Below are positions 11,041-21,719 of a stretch of DNA of 64,000 nucleotides, piece by piece. The notes beneath the pieces are model-generated. The model made no database searches. It saw only the letters and a list, made by a program, of their open reading frames with translations, and was not told where the DNA came from. The translations under genes were made by a program, and so were the position numbers. Numbering within the stretch: the first letter of the stretch is position 1; each line of letters opens with the position of its first letter. Source of the stretch: Symsagittifera roscoffensis (Eukaryota; Xenacoelomorpha; Acoela; Convolutidae); the NCBI RefSeq assembly GCF_963678635.1, contig NC_087069.1, positions 25,224,303 to 25,288,302 of the forward strand, in the 5' to 3' direction.

Positions 11041-11900
11041 TATTTAGTGCCTAGTTGTGAAATCTGTGACTTTCGGGATGTTGTCCGAATAATGGAGGGT
11101 TGCTACGAATGTATTCCAATCTAATCGTAAATGTATGTTGCTTGTTGAATTTTCTCTATATCTGGCGTCGAGATTTATAGGAAAATTTGGAGGAATTGGT
11201 GTTTGTGAAATTGGAGTTAAAGAAGGTGTTGAGGGAAGGAAACGAGTTTCAGGTAGTGACAAATATATGTCAGATGAAACGTCTTTGGGATCATTTACTA
11301 AATTTGGTTCGTCTTGAGTGAAAGCTTGTGTCATGCAAAATGGGAGATGTTCTGTACCGGTTGGGGGGTTAAAAGGGTTTTCTCTGATTTGTTCAGATGT
11401 AGGGGTTGAAACTAAATAATCTGAGGGAATGTTCGATGTGTATTATTGTAGTGGAGTCTGTGAGATACTTTGAATTGTACTGCTAGAAAGGTTTCTAGAT
11501 TTGTTGTAGGTGAATGAGGCATGCTGACTTGAACTCTGGGTTTTTCAAATTTCTATTCCGTCTTGGATGAATGATTTGTCTGTTTATTTCGAGCGAGTTT
11601 TGGTTTTGACTCTGGTGTATTGCACTATTAGGAACTTGTTGGAGAGATGGTATATTTTATATACTGGTTCGTAATATGGCTCGCTTAGAGATGCTTGGCG
11701 AAATACTGGTTCTAGTGGTTCGGACAATCGTGCGTGTCTTTCTTCAAATGTGTATGGATTGTTTTGAAAAGAAATGATTGTCGTGTCGATGATTGAGGGC
11801 TATTTGTTGGAATATTTGTTACTGTTGTTGGATGATCTTGAGAAGTTGTTGGTGGGGACTGATGTGGGTGCTGTTCATTAGCAATTTTGGAAAACAAAAT
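11041..11900 (-). pseudogene. Env upstream region, Ser/Thr/Pro-rich
   Basis: The frame at 11,044-11,334 (FTQDEPNLVNDP, then SLPETRFLPSTPS, then NLDARYREN) and the frame at 11,712-11,897 (HPHQSPPTTSQDHPTT) match the right-element segment 51,157-52,134. The composition suggests a disordered, possibly O-glycosylated, N-terminal stretch between the membrane ORF and the env ectodomain. Several stops separate the pieces. Whether it belongs to the env precursor or is a separate product cannot be settled. Confidence 0.55.
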
Positions 11901-11911
11901 TTGAAAACTTT

Positions 11912-12340
11912 TTAAGAAGAAATTTTGTGTTTACTGTAATATTCTTCAATAAAAAGGATTCTAAATATCGTTGCCAATGCGAAGGTTGCGATAGCTCTTT
12001 TTATACATTTGCACACTGTCATTTTCAGGGATGTCACAATTGTGAGAAATATCATAAAAAGAAGAAAAAAATCTGTTCTACTGAATAGATGATGGAACAT
12101 TTGGATAGTTATTTAAACTAACGTACCTGAAGAGGTGGTCAAGAATTTTGGAGAGATTTATGTAGATTTGGGCTAGGGAATAAAAAAATGATGTAAAAAT
12201 TGCAAAAATTTATCAGGGTGAGGATGAATATTTCTAAAATGTTGGATATGAAGTTTATGAAAGATTTAAAAAATTTGCAAGTTTTAAAAGTATTGAAAAA
12301 ACTAAAAAGTATTGAAAAAATTGAAAACTTTGTGAACTGT
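11912..12340 (-). pseudogene. Small membrane protein ORF pair upstream of env
   Basis: The 62-codon frame at 11,912-12,100 (FSRTDFFLLFMIFLTI, KCIKRAIATFALATI, LFIEEYY) has two hydrophobic spans around a short Cys-Lys-rich turn. It is about two-thirds identical by eye to 52,097-52,285. Upstream, to about 12,340, decayed frames match the second membrane frame of the right element (YSLAQIYINLSKILDHLFRY). A consensus-like splice donor CAG|GTACGT lies on the minus strand with the exon ending at 12,127. Conservation in two diverged elements argues for real coding. The function is unknown. Confidence 0.55.
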
Positions 12341-13104
12341 TTGAGAAACTAACATTTGAAGAAGTAATTTCTTCGTCGAATTAATTTTTATTTTTTGAGG
12401 CCAAGTTCAAGTGTGGTCGGATTATTTTTTGATTTTTTGACAAGTGGGTTGGATTTCGGCAATTTTTGGGAAGCGAAAATTTGGAGGGCTCCTAAGTGTC
12501 TTTTTGGTTTTGTTGTTTTTTATCAGATGATTGGGGGTATCTGAGAGATATTCTTACTTAAGGCTAATTGATCTTGTCCATTTTGTTCTTTAGGCTAATT
12601 TAATGTTTTTGCTGAAGGGTTTTTGAGATCTAATTTGATACAATATTGTTGATCTTTGTACTGCTTGATAGGGGAGGGTTGTAACATTGAAACTTTGTTT
12701 ATTTCAGGTGTCAATGTTTAGTGGATTGCTTATTTTTGACCTGGAGGTTTTTGATTTATTGTTAGAGATTAGCTTGAGGGTGGTTATTTGTCGGCTAAGG
12801 AAGTTGTGTTAAAAATGAGGTGATGATTCGGAAAAGCTTCTAATTGGCTGAATTTGAACTAGTTTGTTCAAGTGCTTTTCAGCATGAATTTTGAGAAAAT
12901 GTTCGTTTTATGAAATTATCTTCTAGAGATAAAAAAGTTAGTTAGTTTAAAGTGATTTTTGAAATTCAACTTTCTTTAATATTTTAGATTGTGGGATGAA
13001 TGTTTTGTAATTTTTTCGTGGCTGATTAGTCGCGATGGTTGTCTATGTGGAGATTTTTTATTTGGATCTTGCGGTATAATTTTTTATTCTATTTTTTGGT
13101 TTTT
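12341..13104 (-). other. Gap between membrane ORF and integrase
   Basis: No coding frame is supported. It is loosely similar to 52,514-53,106 of the right element, including a shared TTGACAAGTGGGTTG and an ATTTTTGACCTGGAGG stretch. It is therefore an integral part of the element, perhaps untranslated leader for the env mRNA. Confidence 0.5.
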
Positions 13105-14640
13105 TTTCTGTTTGAGGTAACTTTTTGTTGTCTACGTTTTTTGATATTTGTTTGGGAAGCTCTTTTTCTTTTTCATCTAATTGTTTTTATGATATGCATA
13201 TCAGTGTTTTGATTTTGATTTTGTTCTGAACTATTTTGAATGACTTTAAGTCCAGTAAAAGAGTATAATTGAGTAAGTAGGGTTAGTAGGGTACTCTTTT
13301 GGGTAGTAGGGTAAAAGATTGTTTCGATGTTGAACGATTTCTTTTTTGTTCAAGTCTGTAAGTTTGTATGTTACATCCGTGGTTTTATCAATTATTTTTC
13401 AGAGGGTTTGTGTTTTTTTAGAAATTCCTTTTTGTTCTGCAAACTTTGAAATTGAAACATATTTTCAGATTTTCAAATTTGTAGCTGGGGTAAATTGGAA
13501 TTTATTTGGGATTTATGTTTTGTCTTTGTAACAGTTTTTTTGTTACTTTCTGGTAAATTTGGTTGTGTTTTATGTCTTTGTGTAAAATCCATTCGGTGTG
13601 TGTACCGGAAGCTAATTTTAAAGTTTGTGCATGATGAAAATGATCCTTGTCGTGGTTATGTAGTTTTATATTGTAACATATTGATTCTTTAGTGGGTTGG
13701 CAAAAACCTTGTGCATTTTTTGTAGAGTTTGCTGTGAACATTATGGGTTTCAGTAGTTTCTGGTTGAAAACTATTTCATAGGGTGATAGTTCTAGGGTTG
13801 TTGTGATCTGGGAATATAAGGTAGTGGGAAGAATTTTACATCTGTTGACCATTCATTATATTGTAAGTCATTTCCGTTAATGATAAATCGAAGATATTTT
13901 TATAGTGAACGGTTCGTATTTTCGACCAAACAATTAGTCCAAGGTGCATGAGATGTACGTGGCTTGTGTTTAGTGTTATATAAATGGCATAGTGTAATGA
14001 TTTCGTTGTTTATAAAATCGGTGGCTTTGTCTGCAACAAGAATTTCGAGTAAAACGAATTTTGCTATCCAGTCTTCATAAAGTGTTGTATATGCATAATA
14101 AGCATTACAATGAGGTACTGGGTTAAGTGCTACATAGTGTGTGAATGGGTCTACTATTACGATTATATATCAGTTTCCTTCTGGGGATTGTGACACTGGT
14201 CTTTTTGTATCGAAAGAGATTCTGTGATTGAAATTGAACTTTGTCCTTTAAAATGCTTTTGGTTTGGGTATGGTTTGTTTAATTGACATGTTATGCAATC
14301 ATTGCATAATACTTTTATCCTAATTGGTATGATTGGAAAAAAAATTGTGTAAATTTTGATTATGTTTTTTCTGCTCCTGAGTGTCCTTTAGTGTGTAAAG
14401 AGTGAGAGGTATGAAAAACTATAAGCATCATACTTAAAGGTAAACAGGGTACTTTGATATCAGGTGTTTGTTATTCTAGGATATCCATGTTTTCATTGAT
14501 AGAGGGGTTGTTAGATTTTCTGAAATATCTAAGAAGGGTTTTGTTTCCTAGTATGGTTGTATCGGCTTTAAGTGGCTTGCTTTTATATTTGTGCCAAGAT
14601 TTTAACTGTCTAATGACTGGGTCAAGGTTTTGATGTTTTG
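13105..14640 (-). pseudogene. Integrase (degenerate)
   Basis: The C-terminal part is open for 116 codons (13,502-13,852: YSQITTTLELSPYEIVFNQK, then a basic region LHKDIKHNQIYQKVTKKLLQRQ). Upstream, pieces of the HHCC zinc-binding domain (KGHSGAEKT) and the catalytic core can be followed in all three frames, with many stops and frameshifts. The C-terminal tail homologous to 53,107-53,500 is reduced to scattered matches. This copy cannot encode an active enzyme. Confidence 0.75.
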
Positions 14641-15269
14641 TAACAGTTTGAGTGTTATTTTTCTGTTATTGGAAGAAAAATGTTTTCACTTTCCAATTTT
14701 GATAGAGGCATTGTACCTAATGGGTCATGAAAATTAAAAACTTGTTTAATTGTATATTTTGAATCAGTATTTTGTGGGCCTGATTAATTAACATTATCAG
14801 TGAGATTTTCTTTCTCTATTAAAGGGAATAGATTTTTTAATATAAGTTTTGCTTGACTGGTTTTTGCTGTGTGTTGTTTTTTATCCATGAGAGTATGGTA
14901 TCGGTTTCAATGCAGTTGTTCTTAGTAAATCTACTTCGTAATGATTGTTTTGGCAATGTAGATATTGTGGAAAATTTTGTAGGTTGATTGTTTGTGATTG
15001 GTCTACATCAGTTTTTTGCTGCATATTTGCATTGTAATTTTGGTGATGTTTCATCTTTTGCAGGGAAAAGTTTTTATATTTTGTGGTATTTCAACTGTTG
15101 CTTTCGTGTTAATAATTCATGTGGTGTATTTCTACTGAGAGTATCGGGTAGTGCATGGTTTTTTCTACTGTCCAAACTATACGTATGTTTGGAAATTTCA
15201 ATCAAAAAGTTAAAATCTGTAAACTCTATGGTTTGGATTTAATTTTCGTGTAAAGAGAAAAATTATGGG
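14641..15269 (-). pseudogene. RNase H to integrase connection (degenerate)
   Basis: Homologous to 54,835-55,283 of the right element, for example ENLTDNVN-like and QKTDVDQSQTIN-like remnants. There is no long open frame. It would encode the linker between RNase H and the integrase zinc domain. Confidence 0.5.
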
Positions 15270-15593
15270 TTATTGATCTGTAGAACAAACTGTTGGATGT
15301 TTGGATCCAAGTATTAAAAACTCATATTCTGTAAGTTTATATATATTAGCTGTGAATTCTCTCATAAGGGTAGAGAGTCTAAGTTTAGCTTGTGTGAAAA
15401 GCCTAGAGGTTGCTGAAATGAGTTTCATTTTATTTGTTCCATCGTGAGATTGTAATAATGCTGCGCCGAAGCCAAAATTGGAGGCGTCGCACATAGCATA
15501 AAATGGTTGATCGGTATCTTGAATAGCGTTTGATAATTGTTCGGTGAGAAGAGTTTTTATCTCTTCGAATCGCTTAGATGTTTCGTTGTCCAT
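15270..15593 (-). pseudogene. Ty3-type RNase H domain
   Basis: An open frame of 107 codons carries the RNase H signature: CDASNFGFGAALLQ with the first catalytic Asp, TLMREFTANIY with the Glu, and PTVCSTDQ with the next Asp. In the right element the last is FTDHKPT, so the residues after it are altered and the frame stops there. The domain degrades the RNA strand of the RNA-DNA hybrid. Its N-terminal end continues from the RT frame in a different phase. Confidence 0.8.
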
Positions 15594-16420
15594 TCAAAAT
15601 TAATTTGCTGTCTAAGGATGTTGTAAAATGGTCTTAAGTATAGCTGCATTTCGTATACGTATTTACTTAGAAAATTAAACTTTCCAAGAAATTCTTGTAC
15701 TTTTTTCTTATTTGAAGATGGTTGGAGTTTTTGGATTGCATCAATGCGAGATTTTAATGGAATTATGGTGTTTCTTTCTATAATATGTCGAATGAATTTT
15801 ACTCGTGTTAGGTGTTTTCTTGTGTTATATTTGATGATTTTTTCTAAGACAGTAAGCATTTCGTCTTTTATTTGTGATTGCATAAAAACATCGTCTAAGT
15901 TTGTGATTGCATTTTTTTTAGTGTTAATGGTCTGAAAATTTTACTCATAAATGCTGAAAATGCTGTTGGTCCTATGGAAATTCCATAGAACAATCTGTTG
16001 AATTCATTTTGTTCATTTCCAATAACGAATTAAGTTAATCGTCGTGATTGATCATCTAGCATATATCATTTGATTATATGCACTATTCACATCTGCTGTT
16101 GTAAAGTATTCACCGTTTGTTTGAGAATTACTTGAATTGGTTCAAAGGCCAATTAAAAATAGATTCATCAATTAGTGAATTGAGATATCTTGCATCTAGA
16201 ACGATTTATAATGATACTCCTTTTGCTAAGATGATAACGGGGTTCATGAATGTGTAACTTTTTGGCTATTCTTCTTCATTTACTGGAGAGATGATTTCAT
16301 TTTCTTCTAGTATTTCAAGTAATTGATTAAATTATCTTGCAAGTGAATTGGGACTTTACTTGCTCGTTGTTTTTTGAAAAAAACTGCGTCAGGTTTTAGG
16401 GGTAAATGTAATGGTGAATT
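15557..16420 (-). pseudogene. Reverse transcriptase (degenerate, YLDD changed to NLDD)
   Basis: The thumb and connection part (15,557-15,883) is open and ends in KKKVQEFLGKFNFLSKYVY. That region is frameshifted in both right-element copies, so here it shows the true frame. Upstream, motif B (RLFYGISIGP) can be read near 15,970-16,010. The catalytic YLDD reads NLDD, with the Asn codon at 15,899-15,901, so the conserved Tyr is lost. Indels around 15,900-16,250 break the palm domain. Confidence 0.8.
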
Positions 16421-16992
16421 TATTTTCTAACATCAAACTTTGATGTTGCGTAAACTATTGCGTATTTTAATAATACGCCAGCTAATTGTTCGAACTCTTT
16501 TTGTGTTATCTGAGTGTTGCTCAAAATATTATTAAGTGACAATTCTTCATCGAAAATTGTTGATTGACATGTGTAAAATAGTTGTAAAATTTTATTTACT
16601 CTATAAGCTATTCCTTTTGTTGGAGAAATTGTTTTGTTAGTTTCACAATAACCTGAGAGTCCTTGAGCTAAGGTTGTTTTATCTGGTGAATTGTTATATA
16701 TGTGTAGAGAAATCATATCAGAGTTTGAGTCTTTCATGAATTTATAAAATGAAATTGTTACTCGGAAATGTTTGTGAATTGGTTTGAATTCAAGGTCAGA
16801 CATAAAGAGATGTTGTTTGTTTTGCTCTTTATCATATTGGTGATTTAGTTTGATCAAAAACTGATACAGTTTTCTGATAGTGATTTCAGGTGTTTTCGTT
16901 CCTGATTGTATAAAGAGTAAAATTTGAAAAAATATCAAAGAGGTATTTTTCATTCTTGTGTATTTGTCTTTTATATGAATTCTACTGTTCAA
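16420..16992 (-). pseudogene. Protease to RT linker region of Pol
   Basis: A 190-codon open frame matches the right-element frame at 56,921-57,475 and the start of its RT frame: FMSDLEFKPIHKHF, LSGYCETNKTISP, YRVNKILQLFYTCQST, and YATSKFDV just before the RT fingers. Here ILQLFYTCQ reads through the position where both right-element copies have a TAA. It has no enzymatic motif of its own and links protease to RT. Confidence 0.7.
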
Positions 16993-17312
16993 GATTTTTT
17001 AGTTGGTATATTTTTAGTAATAAATGGTATTCCAATGATATTGTGTTTTATATCAGTGATATGGAAGATTTGTTTAAATGGTTTGCTCATGAGTTTGTTG
17101 TGTTCCATTGTTCGAGTGGGAACAAGGAAGAGTTTGAGTTTTCCACAGTTTGATAAGGTTGATCCTTGTGCGGTTGCTAGTCTACTTGTTGTTTTGAAGG
17201 GTATTAATTGTGGGTGTAGAATTTTGATCTCATTCCAATTGAGAATGTTTATAATATTTGATTCTGCTCCAGAATCTATTAAAAAATCTAATTCAAGGTC
17301 TGATGTTTGCAA
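16989..17312 (-). pseudogene. Retroviral-type aspartic protease domain
   Basis: The 107-codon frame begins LELDFLIDSGAESNIINI, with the catalytic DSG triad of a homodimeric retropepsin. It continues through TTSRLATAQGSTL and HNIIGIPFITKNIP, resembling the C-terminal ILG-type strand of the fold. In the living element it would cleave Gag-Pol. It overlaps the next Pol frame by 4 bp in a different phase. The domain itself looks intact, but the flanking frames are broken. Confidence 0.85.
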
Positions 17313-18440
17313 TTGTTTGAGTTTTGGGCTTTCTAAAAGAAGTGGGGTTGACTAAAATTTTTCTTTTCGTAATTGTGTTTCTGTAGGTATGTTTTGAGAA
17401 ATATTAATTGGGTTTCAGCATTCTATGGGTTTTTTTCTTTTTTTTCTTCTACTATTTTTTGTATTGTTTCCTTTGTTGTTTTACTGGGTATAGGTCTTGT
17501 ATAAAAACTTGAAAGAAATTGATCATGGTTCTGATATATGTGAGAATATTTCGGTTGTTTATATATAATACGCTCATAGTCAGTCTCAACTTTATCATGG
17601 TTATTGAAATTGTGTTTTTTGTATCACTTTCGCTATCTGTGAAATCGCAATTGATGTTGTTTAATTGCAATTCTGTGCTTTTGTTATTGTCAATAACGGG
17701 GGGTTCTGGTTGGTTTTCTTCAGTTGATTGTACTTGATTTTTTTTGTCTTTGATGTTTAGGTGTTTTACTCCTGTAAATTTGTTGTGAATTTTGATAACA
17801 TTTTGAAACGTTATTCCTATGTGGTGATTGAGAGTAGTTTTTTTGTCTATTGTTATAGCTTGAGTTATTGCGTGATCTATTTTGATAATTATTATATTTT
17901 GATCTGTTTTTAGAAAAACCGCGTGATCGATTATTTTGGTGTCTGGGGTTTCAATTGTTTGAATAGTTTCTATTCCGATCGTTAGAATAATTTGTAAGAT
18001 TGTATCAAGAATTTCTAGATCGATTATTTAAAAAAATTCCATTTCTAGAAATTGAATGGGATCTGGCATTTAAAAAAAATTGGGTTGAATTGAATTTGAT
18101 CTTGAATAGTTATTTTGATATTGACTATTTCGACTATAAGATGGACTATATCTGTTTTTTGAGAAATTTTGTGAAGTTCTCTGGTATGGTAATCGTCCTC
18201 TACAATTTGTGTTGTATGTTGATTGTTGTCTAGAGTAATTGGAGTAATTTGGAAGTGGTTTTTCTGGACTAATTTTACTATGAATGTTTTTGTTGGGTGA
18301 ACTTTGATCTTTCTTTATATATTGATGAAAAGATTTGTTGATATCTCTATTTTTTTGTGGTTTATTTTGATTATCTTGTTGTTTTTGTCTGCATTCAGCA
18401 ATACTGTGTCCGTATTGTCGACAATAATTACCCCAATTTT
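17313..18440 (-). pseudogene. Gag nucleocapsid tail and zinc knuckle (degenerate)
   Basis: Homologous to the Arg/Asn/Ser/Tyr-rich tail and protease-proximal region at 57,700-58,800, but full of stops. The zinc knuckle near 18,410-18,440 reads W-G-N-Y-C-R-Q-Y-G-H-S-I-A-E-C: the first Cys of the CCHC motif is replaced by Gly (TGT to GGT). The right element keeps WCNFC/WCNYC there. Confidence 0.7.
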
Positions 18441-20740
18441 TGAATGATGTTTTGCCTTCAAAATTCGGGTTTTTCTCGTAGATGTTTACAATTTTGGTGA
18501 TTTTTTTGGATAAATCTGTATCAGAGTCTTTGATAGTATTTATCTGTGAAGTAGTGGCTTGGATGTTGTTTACATATTGTTATTTTAAATTTCTGTTTCT
18601 TCTAATTTCATAGTGATTTCTGAATGTTCTAGTTTATCTACTAGTTTCCTAAAACATATATCTGCTTCTCGGATTGAGGAAGGATGTGATGCTCTTTTTT
18701 TCGTTGCTACTTTTCGCAATTGACGTGTTAGAGTCATCATTAAAATTTCTGTCATTTTGTCTTTTTATAATCATGAGTATTAAGTGAGTATGATTTTCGG
18801 ACTAGTGCTTCTGTTCTTACTGCCAGTTGCTTTATTGTTTCATTGGGTAGTCTACAAATTTCCTTGCATGAAACTCTTTGATGTTGTTTATCTTTTTCTG
18901 AGTCAAACATTTTTTGAGAATTCTTGCGCGAATCTTTTCCAATCTGATTTTAGTTCTATAGGTAAATTTGAAAACCATTTTTGAGCTGCGCCTTCAAGGG
19001 TAGTTTGGATTATGTATCCAATTTTGATGGAGTGGCGTGTTTACTGGTGCAGGTCCTATATATAAAATTAAATTGGCTGTGACTGCGTTTAGATAGTCTT
19101 CTACAGAGTATTCAGGATCTCTGCCTGTGAATACCATTAGTAGCTTATTTGATGTTATTGATGATCCACCCACTAGGTATGGATTCATAGTCATTGGTAC
19201 GGATTCTGCGGCGGAAGGCATTTGAGAAATATTTGTTAGTTGGTTTTTTGTTATTTCGTGTTGTTGTAAATATTATGGTAGTGGAATTTCATTGTGCATC
19301 TGAGTTGGTTGGTATGAATGTGTGATAACTGGATTTTGTTGTTGAAAATTGTTGTTGTAAGATGTTGGATTATTTCCAGGTTGTCCTATTTGTTCATTTT
19401 GTGTGTATGATTTGAAAATATCTGGTTGGTCAATGCTGTAAGAACGAGGTCTTTGGTTGGAGGAAAATCAATGATGAGTTTGATTATAGTATTCATCATC
19501 ATCTGATGGAAAATAATTCTGTGTGTAACGATGAGATTGATTTTAGTATGGTATTTATTTGTAATATTTTTACGTTGTTGAAAAAATGGGTAGTTTCCAT
19601 TTTGTTCTTGTGGAGGTCGTGGTTGATCATGAACATTTACTGAGTTTAAGGTTGGTTGTGGCACTGACTTTGTGCAAATATTTGAGTATTAGTTTTAGTT
19701 TTTGTCGTTTTTGGTCGATTTTGAGGTCGATTTTGAGGTGGTACTTTGAGGTCGATATATTTTTCTTGCTTGTTCGATAAGATCAATATTGTGACTAAAA
19801 TAATCCATTATGAACCATGCTAAGATTATTTGTAAACCGTGTTGAACATTTTGTGCTATTTGATCATTTGTTAGGTTTTCTCAAAATGCATGTAGAAGTT
19901 TTGAAAATGTATGTATTTCCTTCCATATAATTGTAAGTCGAGATGTTTGAATAGGTGAATCGCTTTGAGGTTCGTCCAATTTCAACAAAGATAAATAGCT
20001 ATAGATAAGTGAGAATACGTCGTTTGTAAATATCGAGTTTGCTCTTTGTGAGTTTTGTTGTTGTATGTTTTTGATGTTTTATGTAAATTCTTTTCAAAAT
20101 TCGAAATCGACATCGTCAGTTTGAATGAGATATCTGTCATGAAATGCAGTTGGTGATTTGATTTCTATTGTGTAGATTCCGTAGTGTGATGTGAGACTAC
20201 ATATGCCTTTGATTTAGTGATCGAGAAATTAATTTTTGATTTTAACATCGGGAATTTTTTTTGTGCACGGGCTTTCTCTTTTTCCGAATAAGTTTGCAAT
20301 TAAATTTTTAAAAAAATTTTATCTGTCCAAAAATTCTATCGGTACAAAATTCTATGGTGATATTAAAAATAGAATAACTGAAACTTCTGAGTTATCTTCA
20401 TTTTGAATCGTTTTTGTGTTGTATTACTGTTAATGTGTAAGTTTCATTGTGTCTTATTGGTTAATTCCAGTTGTACAGACATATTGGTTTGTTTTTGTAG
20501 AAATTTTTAATTTTTTCTGTTTGTCTTTTACTGATGCTGGTGATGTGGTTTCTAAATCTGTCAAATAAAGTTGATCGTCTTTTTGTTGATTTTTGTTTTT
20601 TGAGTTCTTCAAATTATGAAGTTCGTGTATTGCGGTTGTTTCTGATTCTGAGACTGCGTTTCTTCGTTTTGAAAATCTTTTCCTAAATTTTTGTTTTTGT
20701 TTGTTTATTATCTTTTTTCTTAGTGTTTGTCTTTTTGTTT
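18441..20740 (-). pseudogene. Gag capsid region (degenerate)
   Basis: The best piece is 18,994-19,221 (FTGRDPEYSVEDYLNAVTAN). Out-of-frame continuations near 18,780-19,000 read like a Ty3-type capsid (AQKWFSNLP, then SDWKRFAQEF). A Pro/Gln/Asn-rich stretch lies at 19,386-19,664, and helix-rich remnants extend to about 20,250. Above that, to about 20,740, Lys-rich broken frames may be the start of Gag. The right element's capsid lies outside the window, so this is the only view of it. Confidence 0.65.
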
Positions 20741-21689
20741 TTATATATCCTACTGATTGTCTGTGTGGTGTGATAACGAGGTCATATTTTTGTCGTTAAT
20801 TAAACAATTGTGTATTTTGATTGTTTGTTTGTTTCCTGAATTGTCTCTTGACATAAGGTTTAGGACGATGGATGCAAAAGCTAGATTAGTGATTCTAACG
20901 CCTTAAACTGTTAGTTCTTACAATTTTTTATGGTTAGCTTAACTTATGTCGTATATTTCGGTTGGAGAGAAAAGAGTATATCGATTCCGAAGAATGATTT
21001 GTTTTTTCTCATGACTATTTCTAAGCTAAGATTCGACCTACCTAATCTTACATAAAGGTTGTGAACTGTGATGAAGGATTAGAGAAAAGTAAATCGATGC
21101 ACAGGTTTCAGGTATAATTAGAACGCAAGTATTTCATTGGATACTATTTTATGACTTACTAAGTTTAGGTGTTTTAGCCTGGGTCATCTAAGAGGAGTGG
21201 GATCAAGTGAAGGATGAGTAACCGAAAATCTTCACTGTGTAGCTTAATTAAAATGGTTAGTTTTTTGAAAAAAATTCTGTTATTTCTGGGTTTTTGATAA
21301 GAGTTGGGTAGTGAATCGACGTTTGAGATTGTTGGACACTAATTAAATGTGAAGGGGGTGAACAAAATTGTTCTAATTGATCCAAGGGTAGGCCTGTACG
21401 ATCAGAGATTTAAAAATTTAGAAATTTTAAAATTTAGGATTAGTTTAATTTAAAGATCCAAGGGAAACCTTGATGATCTGTTTCTTGAATGAAATTAGTT
21501 GAAGTGAAAGTAAGGATAACCCTTGAAAGTTTAGAATTAGAGCGATAAGGTTAGGTGTTAGTTTTGATGATTGTTAGTTTTTGAAATTCGCTGTTATGTC
21601 TTAATTGATGAAGCTGGGATGATGTGATGAATTATATATGCTCACAATTTATGATTTATACTATCTAATTTTTGTATTTTTTGTTAAAT
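20741..21689. other. Element 5' edge / unassigned
   Basis: No gene is seen. If the left element has a 5' LTR it should be here, but no similarity to the LTR-like sequence at 44.6 kb is evident and no primer-binding site starting TGG is obvious. The strand bias fades across this stretch. Short internal echoes of GATCCAAGGG(T/A) occur at about 21,379 and 21,466. Confidence 0.3.
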
Positions 21690-21719
21690 AAATGTTTTTT
21701 CATAATGATTGTTAGTTTT

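Larger units (their letters stand above)
6104..11212. repeat. Tandem duplication, copy 2 of the 6.1-kb unit
   Basis: This copy still joins the rest of the element on its right: env upstream region, membrane ORF and integrase. It is therefore the ancestral position, and 1-5,105 is the derived copy. It also contains the rearranged junction at about 6,597 that fuses an env C-terminal fragment to the 3' noncoding region. That junction is present at about 494 as well, so it was copied with the unit. Confidence 0.9.
1..21250 (-). mobile_element. Left Ty3-like LTR retroelement, decayed, with tandemly duplicated 3' half
   Basis: Reading right to left on the minus strand, the order is gag, protease, RT, RNase H, integrase, small membrane ORF, env-like gene, ORF3 and 3' noncoding region. 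This is the Ty3/Metaviridae pol order (integrase after RNase H) with an env-like extension. Every domain matches the second element at 44.6-64 kb in order and sequence, but here nearly all frames are broken. The plus strand is T- and G-rich across the element and becomes balanced and AT-rich to its right, which supports an edge between about 20.8 and 21.6 kb. No LTR pair can be matched: the 3' end lies beyond the window start, and no copy of the 44.6-kb LTR-like sequence is evident near 21 kb. Confidence 0.85.

Noticed and set aside
20741-21250. 5' LTR of the left element
   Set aside because: I looked for similarity to 44,583-45,540 and for a primer-binding site and found neither; only the element's rough edge can be stated.
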